A stretch of 64,000 nt of DNA from assembly GCA_020631735.1 (NCBI GenBank), contig CM036158.1, forward strand, positions 86,917,248 through 86,981,247, in the 5' to 3' direction. The stretch comes from Saccharum officinarum (lineage: Eukaryota; Streptophyta; Magnoliopsida; Poales; Poaceae). The position numbers and the translations under genes are program-made. Below, in pieces: positions 20,909 through 31,464 of this stretch (positions are counted from its first letter, which is position 1; each line of letters opens with the position of its first letter). Under the pieces are notes generated by a model that worked only from the letters and a program-made list of their open reading frames with translations, had not been told where the DNA came from and did not search any database.

Positions 20909-23900
20909 TGTAACGGATCAACATAATTATACGAGATTAAGTAAGAAAATCTTCCGCCGAGGCAGATAATTTACCAAACTTAAGCCCGTACAACTCGAGA
21001 TTCCGTAAAATCACGAAGGATTTCAAACCAACCAACATTCAACCAAGATCGTACTGATTTAGCAGCCATAGTCACAAGCTATATAAAGTTCGCAACGAGA
21101 GTTGAATACATCGGAGTTCAGAATAAAAAATTATTACAACACGAGTTCAAATTAACATAGCGGAAGCAAGTAGTTTTAAACCACACACACTTAGTTCAGT
21201 TACAGTGCCAGCAGTTAGTCATAGTCCACAAAAGCATGAGATAAGACGAACGGAGTGACCATTGCCCTTGGTCCTAGTTGTCGCCCATCGCTGGATACAG
21301 ACAGTTGACGCAATAACCATAGTACATCTGACCATCTGCAACAACAATGGGAACAACACCCTGAGTACGAGAAGGTACTCAGCTAGACCTACCCATCATA
21401 AACTAGAAATAAAAGACACCAAAGAGTATGCAAGGTCTTTAGAAAGTGGACTGACTTGACTCATTTGCGAAAAACATAAGTTATTAGTTATGAACCATTT
21501 AAACTGTAAGCATCAACTTAATTATACCTGATTAGTCTAAGTGAGCACCTATGCTAGAGCAATCACTTGATTAACCATTTACATCAAAAGTTACCATATC
21601 AGGTTTAGCATTTCCAACATCATTCACATAACCATCCGGGTTCCATCATTGTTACTACGATGCTGTAGCTCGAGTCAAGTGCTCACTATCCAGGAGCGAT
21701 GGCGATTCGAATCGATTCCTAACCAGCTGGTGATTTGTTCCTCACACAAACCACGCTTCCCCGTCAGGGTCGCTTAGATCACCAATGACACTTTCCAAGT
21801 AGCCGCGGGATAACAGTCATGGACCACACTACCTAGGGACCGCCCGACTGCCAGGACGCACCTTGGGCTCACTCTTCGCGTCCCCGTCATACCCCCTTCA
21901 GCACCAGTCTGCCAATCCGAGTTTATCCCGGTTTGAAATAGTATCACTAGCTTCGCGGTCGAAAGGTACTTTATTCGGCTAGCTAAATGTAAGGCATGCG
22001 TTCAACATGACAAGATGGACGAGCAACGATCGGTCCTTAATCGACACAGACGGAATCACTATAGTCCAAAACCCTATAAGACTCCGTCCGGTCTCCCTTT
22101 ATCCATCAACACTTGGCTAATTTACATGATAACAATTATAGCTAACCATAACCAGGTATCCACCTATAACTCACAAGTGACAGGAAATCACCCGACTTCT
22201 ACCGGTCTAAACATGGCTAAGCAATTATTCGATCCTGACCTAACAGGGTAAAAAGGTAACCAGGTGGACAAGGATAATAATAAATGCAACAACGGTTTCA
22301 CTCAACTCCTATAACTTAATGCAACAATATATAAAACTCATATATAAAGAATTGCTTTTTATAAAGTAGGAGACTTAGAATATTCCGGGGCTTGCCTCTT
22401 CCAAACGAACTAGGCTGGTGATCTACGGACTCGGACAACTCCTCTCCTTGTTCCTCTTCCCTAGGCACCTCCTGTGCCTGGGGCTCTTGCTGATCGGTCC
22501 AAGTCTGCTCTTCCGGCACTGCTACCTGCGACTCCTCCTGCGATCCTGTATGATGCAATTACATAAGTAACCATGTAGACGGTGCATCAGATGCGGTGGA
22601 AGGCTATGATGACATGATATGCAGATGAGCACATTGAACTAATAGTATGAATTACAGACATCTTCTACAATGTAGTCCACATCATCCAAGAACATGTACC
22701 ACAAAACACATCATCTACTCTTATACTAGTTAGCATAAAATTCTCACACAAGTGTTGCTACACTTTGCCAAACCCTAATACCTTAACCCATCAAGTAACA
22801 CCAGCAAGGTAGTTTGGTGCTTCAAACATACACCAAACACTTTTATTACTTTTAATTATTCATAAAGAATAAACTTTTATTTCCTATTTAAACTAGGGTT
22901 ACACATCAACACCTATTTCTGTTGCAGGTAAAAATCTACAAAAATTACAGTAGCACACTCCTACTCAAAATAGTATACTACAAAAATTTCATGGAATTTG
23001 AATAAGTAAAACTATCTGTACACAATAAACAAGCTATAGCATACTAATGAGCATGAAAATACTTTGTACTAGAAAAAGTGTCAAACAACAGAATTCGTAA
23101 TTTTCCTATGTTACCTACAGTAAACAAGCACATCACAAAAATTATCACATGCATGTGTCATACAATTTTTCTCTCTACCAAAATTAACAAAAATCATCCA
23201 TGAAAGGCATTTGAACTACACTTCAATAATTTTTCACAGAACATGCCACATAAACATTTTTCCTAGAAAGTAAATCACTAAGGGAGACTAATGAAATAGG
23301 AACCATATTTTTCTGATCTTTCTTTAATTTACTACACATTTTCTAAGATATCATCACTTATAATAATTAAATAAATCTACACAGAAAAGTATCACAAAAC
23401 TAACATGCAACATTTTTAAACTGTAGATATGCTTATGACAAACACTACAAAATTTATTTCACAATTTTTGGAGCTATAAATCTTGAGATAATAATTTTAG
23501 AAGCTTTTTTAAAATTTTTGGAAAATCCTTTTCAAAAATTTGTTGCTGAAAGTGCTAAGTACACCCCGCGAGATCACCCCCGAAGTACACAGAGAGGCAG
23601 ACAACCGGGACCCACGGGTCAACCGACCCCACATGGCAGCCACAGAGAAAAGGGGAGAGGTTTGACCGGCGAGATCTCGCCGTCGGCGAGGTGGCCGACG
23701 ACAAGACCACCACCAACACACTCCCCGCTACAAGGTGAATCTGGTGGTGCCCAGCATGTGGCCAGACGAGCTCGGCATTGAGCTCACCGGTGCACATGGT
23801 GGGGCAGCGGCGCTGGTGCACGGTGGCCGGCCGGTGCAGGCCATGGTGGTGGCCGATGGGGCGCGCGCGAGATCCGCGAGGTGGAGGTGGACGTGAAAAG

Positions 23901-24910
23901 GGAAAAATGGAAGGAGAAAGGCGATGGAGGAGCTCCGGCCACGAGCGCCGGCCAACGGCGGGCATGGCGGGCAGCGGAGGAGGAATGCCCAAATTGGCCC
24001 TCACCTGAGCTCGAGCGGTGGAAATAGCGCGAGCAAGAGATGAAGGGAAGCGAGGCGGGGCTGAGGTCGGGAAGAATCGACCGGAGAAGCGTTCACGGGA
24101 GCGTGCGGCGATGGCGGAGCTACGACGGCGAGCGATGGCGCGAGCGTCTGCCACGGCTTCTCGGCTGCTGCTAGCGAGAGGGGAAACGAATGAGGGCAGC
24201 AGCTGAGGCGGGCGAGCGCGCGGAGGGAGTAAGCGGGCATGGAGGGACGCGGGGGCCACTGGAGGGCGCGTGGCGCGCGGCGTCGGCGGCGTACGGCCAC
24301 GCGACGGCCGGCTTCTGCCGCGATCGCCACGGTGCGTGCGCGCGCGCGGCCAAGAGGAGGCAGGCGCGGGCGCGGGCCAGGCCGGCTTGCGCGAGCGGGC
24401 CAGAGCGGAGGCGGCGGCCCGTTAAGGCCGAAAATTCTTTTTTCTTTTATAATTAATTTTCCAGATTTTCTAAATCGATTCAAATTCAAAATTTAAAGAT
24501 GAAAAAAGCATTTTCACAAGTTGTCCCTAAAATAAAAGTTGTTCAAAATTTAATTCTCTACAACTGCACTTTTTAAAATTCTAAATAGATTTTGAATTAA
24601 TGATTTAAAGCCAAAATTTTAAATAAAAACTTACTTTTCTAGAATATTTTAAAAAGCAAAATTTGGGGAGATTTTGAATACCAAATTTGCTCCAAAAATT
24701 TTGTTAATTAATTCTAGATTATCTAAAATTATAGCGAAACAAGTTCTACAACTCTAGCAAGCAAATGCAACAATTAGGGTTCAAACAGATATTTTTTTTT
24801 CACATTTCAATTCAAATAAACTTATATTGCATGTGATGATGAACATGTATGTGATGCTAATGCTCATGCTTTGGAATGTTAATGCATGCTTAACACCCAG
24901 GGGTGTTACA
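20909..24910 (-). repeat. 3' LTR of the Tekay-type element (4002 bp)
   Basis: Pairs with 34250-38211. It includes a GC-rich block (about 23560-24420) and an AT-rich inner part. Several long ORFs in the GC block (for example 23555-24259 and 24001-24489, minus) are not conserved in frame with the partner LTR and are not called as genes. This LTR has ~35 bp near 21662 that the 5' LTR lacks. A short acidic ORF (22558-22316) is described among the findings. Confidence 0.95.
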
Positions 24911-24922
24911 GCCCTCCCCCCT
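24911..24922 (-). other. Polypurine tract
   Basis: The minus strand reads AAGGGGGGAGGGC directly before TGTAACACCC, the 3' LTR start. This is the plus-strand priming site for reverse transcription. Confidence 0.85.
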
Positions 24923-26562
24923 TATAAGAATCTCGTCCCGAGATTTTGAGTTATGAACCACTTGTTGTAAAAATCTTTATAAGTGGTTTGTAGATATTCT
25001 CCTGTTTCCCACGTCGCATCACTCTCATCATGATGGCTCCACTGAATCTTGTAAGTTGTCACTACTTTATTCCGAGTGACTCGGTCCTTAGTATCCAAAA
25101 CTCGAACCGATTGCTCACGATATTCCAAGTCTGCCTTGATCCGAATACCCTGAGGTTCTATTCTCTCTTCCAGAACACACAAACACTTCTTCAATTGTGA
25201 TATGTGGAAGACGAGAAATATTGAACTCATCGCTTCTGGTAACTGCAGCTTATAAGCCACGAGACCCTTTTTCTCTAAGATCCTGTATGGTCCTACAAAT
25301 CTAGCAGTCAGTTTCTTCTTGATTTCAAACCGTTTCTTCTTCATTGGGGTAACCTTCAAATAGATGTAGTCACCCACTTGGAATTCTAGCGGTCTTCTTC
25401 TCTTATCTACATAACTCTTCTAACGGGACTGTGCAGCTTGCATGTTTTGTTGGATCACACGGACATTTTTCTCTGCCTCATCTACAAAATCGATCCCGTA
25501 AAACCTTCTTTCTCCAGGTTCGACCCAATTTAATGGTGTCCTACATTTTCTGCCATACAGGGCTTCAAAAGGTGCCATCTTGATACTCTCTTGATAATTG
25601 TTGTTGTAAGAGAACTTTGCCAAAGGTAACCACGATTCCCATGAACCTCTGGATGATAGCACACAAGCTCTAAGCATATCTTCAAGAACATCATTAACTC
25701 GCTCTGTCTACCCATCTGTCTGCGGATGGTAAGCTGTACTGCAAATCAAACTAGTACCCAATCCTTTATGAAGATGCTCCCAAAAATGAGAGGTAAACTA
25801 TGAACCACGGTCAGACACGATAGTCTTCGGTATACCATGTAATCGGACAATCTCAGCAATATACTTCTCCGCATATTGAGGTGATCGAAAAGTTGTCTTA
25901 ACTGGCAAAAAGTGAGCCGATTTGGTAAGGCGGTCTACAATTACCCAAATCGAATCATATCCTTTTGGTGTGGTGGGAAGACCAGTGATAAAATCCATAC
26001 TTATATCATCTCATTTCCAATCTGGTATAGGCAAGGGTTGCAATAGTCCTGCGGGTCTCATGTGAAGAGCTTTCACTCTGCAACACATGTCGCAACGGGC
26101 AACATACGCTGTAATTTCCTTTTTCATCTTGGTCCACCAATAACGAGGTCTCAGCTCTTGGTACATTTTACTACTTCCAGGATGGATAGACAGCTTAGAA
26201 TGACGAGCTTCATCCATCAATTTGTTCTTGAGCTCTCGATCCTTAGGTACTACTAGGCGATCTTTAAACCATAACACCCCTTGGTCATCCACTTTAAAGT
26301 GTTTGGTCGGTTCCCTCTTTATTTTCTCCTTGATATGAAATATTCCCTTATATGTTTTCTGACCTTCAATGATTTTGCTCTTCAAGGTACAACTGATCTG
26401 AATATTATGCAACACAGCAGGATGCAATAAATTGAACCCCTCTTCAAACAACGGTTGCACAGCAATAGAATGTGATTTTCTACTTAGGGCATATGCTACT
26501 ACATTAGCCTTCCCAAGATGATAGTGCACATTTAGATTATAGTCCTTTATCGCTCTAACCAT
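24922..26562 (-). pseudogene. Integrase with C-terminal chromodomain
   Basis: The frame carries the HHCC zinc finger (HSKLSIHPG ... CDMC, near 26080-26200), then the core with [25 protein letters not shown] and, after a break, SYNNNYQESIKMAPFEALYG supplying the D,D,E residues. Next come YIYLKVTPMKKKRF, GPYRILEK and FHISQLKKC, then a chromodomain-like end with RVLDTKDRVTRNK, YKIQWSHHDESDATWE. Chromodomains of this class are thought to steer integration to methylated-histone chromatin. Stops interrupt it at 26011 (TGA after PDWK, where Trp is usual), 25798 (TAG after DRGS, usually Gln), 25708 (TAG after QTDG, usually Gln) and 25420 (TAG after SR). The start at 26562 is only where this frame opens after a frameshift. 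Confidence 0.9.
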
Positions 26563-26580
26563 ATTCTCTGTCGCATGTTT

Positions 26581-28015
26581 AACTCAGACTGAGTAAAAAT
26601 GTACTTGAGACTCTTATGATCCATAAAGATATTACACACATTCCCCAGCAAGTAGTGTCTTCAAATCTTTAGAGCATGCACAACTGCTGCAAGCTCCAAG
26701 TCATGTGTAGGATAGTTAACCTCATGCTTCCTCAATTGACGTGAGGCATAAGCAATGACCCTTCCATCTTGCATTAGCACACATCCTAACCCATTTTTAG
26801 ATGCATCACAAAACACATCAAATGGCTGTTCTATATCTGGTTGTGCCAGAACAGGATGGTTAGCAATTTTCGCAAGGCGCAAAAAGTTGCCTCACACTCC
26901 TCTATCTAGGCAAACTTATAATCCTTCTGTAGCAGACTTGTCATTGGCTTGGCAATCTTCGAGAAATCCGGTATGAAGCGGCGATAGTACCCAGCTAAAC
27001 TAAGAAAACTTCGAACCTCATGAACTATGGTTGGTGACTTCCAATCCATGACCTCTTGTATCTTACTAGGGTCTACTGAAATTCCACTTTTAGATAACAC
27101 GTGACCAAGAAAAGGAACTATCTTAAGCCAGAACTCACACTTACTAAACTTAGCATACAACTGATGCTCTCTGAGTCTAGTTAAAACAATCCTAAGATGT
27201 TCTGCGTGATCTTCTTCATTCTCTGAGTATATTAGTATGTCATCAATGAACACAATCACAAACTTATCCAACTCTGGCATAAAGACAAAATTTATCAGAT
27301 ACATAAAGTATGCAGGAGCATTTGTCAATCCGAAGGACATGACAAGATACTCGTACAAACCATATCTGGTAGAAAACGCGGTCTTAGGTATATCTTGTGG
27401 CTTAATCTTGATCTGATGATACTCTGATCTCAAATCTATCTTAGAGAACACTTTGTCTTTAGACAATTGGTCGAATAAGATATCAATCCAAGTTAGAGGA
27501 TAGTTGTTTTTAATTGTCACAACATTCAGTGGCCGATAGTCCACGCACATACGTAAGGAGTTATCCTTTTTCTTCTTCACGAACAATACAGGACATCCCC
27601 ATTCTGACGAACTAGGACGAATCAAACTCTTCTTTAACAGATCTTGGAGTTGTTTCTTCAACTCGGCTAACTCATTGGGAGGCATCCGATAAGGCCTTCT
27701 TGAGATCGGTGCTGTTCTAGGAATTAACTCAATGGCAAACTCAACATCTCGGTCTGGTGGAAGCCCAGGTAACTCATCTAGGAACACGTCTGGAAACTCA
27801 CATACTACTGGAATCTTGGCTAGCAGAGTAGTTTGGATGGCACAAGTTGTACTGGCTAGATCTATTTTCCGAGGTAGGATCACCTGGAAAGTGCCTTCTC
27901 TAATAGGTTCCTTGAGAGAAATACTTCTTCCTCCAACATCAATTACTACTCCCATCTTATTCATCCAGTTCATTACCATATTCACATCCAAAACTAGTCC
28001 TAGCATGACTATCAA
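26581..28015 (-). pseudogene. Reverse transcriptase and RNase H (Ty3/gypsy)
   Basis: RT motifs in order: [80 protein letters not shown] and the catalytic [10 protein letters not shown] (near 27230-27265). [19 protein letters not shown] leads into RNase [19 protein letters not shown] and [24 protein letters not shown] at 26906 and a TGA at 26661 replace codons that are usually Trp in relatives. A base appears lost near 26565, shifting into the integrase frame. RT copies the element RNA in the particle and RNase H removes the template. Confidence 0.95.
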
Positions 28016-28057
28016 ATTAAGCTTATATTGTTTGTTTGCTATGTTCAGGGTTACTCC

Positions 28058-28400
28058 CTAGATTATCTGATTTGTCAACAGATCAGCCCCGACTGAACTG
28101 ATCCGATAAGCACATTCCAACTCAACTATCTTTTGCTCATACCTCTTAACAAATGCTTGACTTACAAATAAATGAGATGATCTAGAATCAAACAAGACTA
28201 CTGCAGGGTGATTGTTGATAGAAAACATACTAGCTGTCATAGGTTCTCCTTCTGGGATGTCATCAACGGTGGTGTGGTGCACACGAGCTTGATACTGCGT
28301 CTGCTACTTCTTGGGATAGGGGCAAAACTTCGCAAAGTGCCCAGGTTGGTTGCAGTTAAAACATGGTCCCTTTACTTGAGTCACAGCTCCAGATGAACTG
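28058..28400 (-). pseudogene. Gag zinc knuckle and aspartic protease region
   Basis: A CCHC knuckle CFNCNQPGHFAKFC (near 28318-28362) is followed by PYPKK and a TAG at 28304-28306. The retropepsin region is next: SINNHPAVVLFDSRSSHLFV, where the usual DSGAS/T-type active site has become DSRSSH, with loss of the Gly after Asp-Ser. A further TAG at 28058 separates it from RT in the same frame. The active-site change and stops make it inactive. Confidence 0.8.
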
Positions 28401-28555
28401 TCTTGTCCTGCCTTCGCTTGTGGCAACGCCATCTTGAACAGTTTCTGGTTCCTCTGAGGTTGCTGGGCATTCTGACCCTTCCGCTAGGGTGGCCTAAACC
28501 TTGCACCAGGGGCAGGTGAATGATATGCGGGACGATTTGCCATCGGGGCCCTAGG

Positions 28556-29376
28556 CTAGGATGGACCTGACTCAAAAGCTCTCTTACAAGTCTTGGACAC
28601 AGCATACACATTGTTGTTCTTCTCTTGCTTCAAGCAGTCACTAACAAAGTCGTTGAAACCAGTTCTCATGTTGGTACCCACGTGTTTCATCATCTTGGGA
28701 TTCAGACCTCTCTTGAAGCTGGTGATCTTTTTGGCATTAGTATGCACCATGTCAGAAGCATAGCGACTCAGATTGTTGAATGCATGCAGATATTGGGACA
28801 CAGTCTTCGTGCCTTGATTCAGTGCCAGGAATTCTCCGAGCTTCATTTCTGTCAGACCAGGTGGGATTACATTCCACGAAACGCTTCAGTGAACTCCCTC
28901 CAAGTGATGTGGGCATGGGGAGGAAAAGTGGTGTGGTGGTGCTTCCACCACATCCCTGCCGGACCTTGAAGCTGATGAGCTGCATACTCGGTCTTCAACA
29001 CTTCGGTTATCCTCAAAACACGAAACTTGTCTTCCATTGTGTTAATCCACTCTTCTGCATCCAAGGGTTCAGCGGCTTCCTTAAAAATTGGTGGACGGGT
29101 GTCCATGAAATCCTTGAAACTGCTATACTGGTTTACTTCATGCCCACCCGGGTTTACTCCACGACGGGTGTTATCCGCAATACTGCGCAATGCAGCTTCC
29201 ATATTCTGCTGCATGTTCTCCATGTTGCGTTGACTTCTGAGGAACTGTGCGAAGAACTGTTCCGCGGTGTACGGTGGAGGAGGAGGCAATGGTGGATCAC
29301 GGTCCTCATTTCCAGCGGCACTGCCACCATCCTCAGTGGCGTCATACATGGTATGGCGAGTGTTCGGCATCTGCAT
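28556..29376 (-). pseudogene. Gag (Tekay type), frameshifted
   Basis: The frame opens at MQMPNTRHT (29376). It has a proline-rich segment, then FKDFMDTRPPIFKEAAEPLD, AEEWINTMEDKFRVL and ITWREFTEAFRGM, the retrotransposon gag core that builds the capsid. Near 28868 one base is missing. The homologous sequence continues in the next frame (IPPGLTEMKLGEFLALNQGT) to about 28556, then shifts again before the zinc knuckle. AATATGCAG immediately precedes the second ATG (29370) and resembles a 3' splice site. Confidence 0.9.
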
Positions 29377-29739
29377 ATTTAAGCAACAGTAATTATTAGG
29401 TGATGTTGTAGAAATTGCGAGTGAATGAAAAATTATGCCGTACTGAATTCACTGGAGAGAATAAATTTATACAATAAAATAGGGGCACAATAAGTCATTC
29501 CAATTAACACAACATCACTAATTAGATTACTAAAGCGCACACATCGCGTCCATTACAACCAAATTGCTAGCATACATACACTGGACTTTTGACGTTCAGA
29601 TACCGCCACAAACACATCCAAGTTTTCCAACATTATATCAAAGTCTTAGTCTTTCTACTCATTATTACATGCCCAATGTGCCAACCAAGCAAAAGATCCT
29701 GCAAACGGAACCCTAGTAGCTAGCGCAACAACTACTAGT

Positions 29740-30791
29740 CTACTCATCGTGGTCACTGTCTAAGTCGGAGATGTTGGCGTGGTCGCCATCCACAGCGTTG
29801 TCGTCATCCTCAGCGGGTGCCTCGGGCTCTTCAGGATCTTCATCCTCATCCAGATCCATCTCTGCCGCACCAGGAGGAACATAGGGGTAGAGTTGGTTGT
29901 TCAGCCGATGAACCTCCTCATGTAGGTTGTCATTGTACTCCTCTGCATTGGCTAGTTGCTGCTCTAGGTCAAACTGTCGAGCCCTCAGAACATTCTCTGC
30001 AGACCAAGCTTTATTCCTCTGATGGAGCACATGGGTCAACATGCGCTCAGCGTTCCTATTGGAGGTGGTCAGACGTCCAACCTACTCTCTCAGTGCACGT
30101 ACGTCTCCCTCAAAGACCACAGTCCTCTGGGTAGCCTGATCCCTCTGATGAGTCAACTAAGCCATCTATGCAGTGAGCCTCTTAATCGCGGCATCGTGAT
30201 CCCTCTAAAGTTGACGTCGGTCGTCATGAGCCTGACCAAGAGCACCAGACACACATCGCAGGCTACCTTCCACTCCATCGAAGGCCTTCATCACTGCGAA
30301 CATGGCACTCATGGTGGGGTTATCACTGTTCTGGGCTTCTACTGCACTAATCTCCAGGGACCTTCCTCTTTCCTGCTGCCATGAGTCAGTGGAGGGGTTG
30401 TCCCTCGGAAAGACTCTAACTATAGCTGCTGCCAACTCCTGAGGAAAGTGATTCATGATATCCCTCAGTATTCCAAAGGCTGCCCTCTCAGCGGCTTCTT
30501 CAGCGGTCCTGCCAGTTGACTCATAACGCCAACCAGTCCACTCAGAACCATCACCTCTAGGACGAACAACTGCTTCCACAGTAACCAAAAGCCTTCCCCC
30601 AACTGCTCATTTGCCCAGAAGTAGCGGGGCTCCATTCCATCAGGATAGCCTACGTAGCTGAGCACTCTCCACAAGAGCGTAGGCATCCCAAACTCTCCAA
30701 GAAATGTGTGACGCTGACGAGTGCATGGAGCAAGCTGATGACGGGGAACTCTGCCTGTGGACTTGCGAGCTGTCTGCTTGGTGCGTGCCAT
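29740..30791 (-). pseudogene. Extra ORF upstream of gag; N-terminus identical to histone H3 tail residues 1-12
   Basis: The first ATG (30791) follows an in-frame TGA 16 codons upstream. The product begins M-ARTKQTARKSTG-RVPRHQLAP. Residues after Met match H3 1-12 exactly, keeping R2, T3, K4, R8, K9, S10 and T11. P-R-x-Q-L-A then matches H3 16-21 after loss of one position; K14 and K18 are not kept. No histone fold follows. Next come PRYFWANEQLGEG, a region with WRYESTGRTAEEAAERAAFG that faintly resembles the end of a dsRNA-binding domain, a long helical/coiled-coil part (RARQFDLEQQLANAEEYNDN) and an acidic tail (MDLDEDEDPEEPEAPAEDDD). The frame is broken near 30595 (a G run one base short) and by TAG at 30205, 30166, 30157 and 30082, all plausible CAG-to-TAG changes. 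Same strand as gag, ending ~360 bp before it. Function unknown; histone-tail mimicry is inferred. Confidence 0.8.
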
Positions 30792-30800
30792 CTGTAGCAA

Positions 30801-31464
30801 AATTTTATTACCGCAGTGAGAACAGATTTTAAGTTGTCATTTTTATCAAAATGAGATAATCAACTTATAAGGGGAGGAACAATGCCATGAATGAAATGCA
30901 CAAACATGATGCATGCACGTTCCGTACGTCCTTACAAACTTAGAAATAACAATTACTAGCGGTATAGACGGTGGCATACAACGATCTCTCGTAAACGTAG
31001 CTACTGCGTACTACTCGATAGCGCTGTTATGTACCTGCAGAAAGTCACTTCAGCCCAAACCTCACAGTATGAAAAATATGCAAGAAAGCAGTAAAGTAAG
31101 CTACTCGCTTTACACGTATCCCCAGATACGAGTATAACGGTAGCAACTAACCAAATCATCGCCCTATTGGCGACATCGTCACTGCATGATGGAATTCCCA
31201 CATACAAAGGATACCTTCATATAACATGTGTAAAACATGTAAATAATACAGCATCACATAAGCACTTCCCTAGATCGGCAGTGTATCCGACCATGCTCTC
31301 ACAACTCTCACTTACCAAGGCGTAGAGGTAATTGATCCATACATTACCACTCAAGTGAATGACACTCATACAATAACACGTCGTATGAGCGACGAATTAA
31401 AATATGATGCAAAACCCCCAGTCAGTACTTAAATAAGCCACCTAGAATCCCTACTAGGCATAAA
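30801..31464. other. Leader sequence of the Tekay element, no gene
   Basis: Noncoding leader between the extra ORF and the nested element. TTTTGCTACAG on the minus strand immediately precedes the ORF's ATG and looks like a 3' splice site. No other coding signal. Confidence 0.5.

Noticed and set aside
23555..24489. Long GC-rich ORFs (up to 234 codons) in the Tekay 3' LTR, with counterparts at 37129-37782
   Set aside because: They lie inside both LTRs, differ in frame and length between the two, overlap on both strands and have low-complexity Arg/Ala/Pro composition. GC content alone explains them.
28780..29382. 200-codon plus-strand ORF
   Set aside because: Antisense to the Tekay gag; no homology recognised.
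30720..30791. A captured histone H3 gene
   Set aside because: Similarity stops by about residue 21; no alpha-N helix or histone fold motifs follow, and the downstream protein is unrelated.
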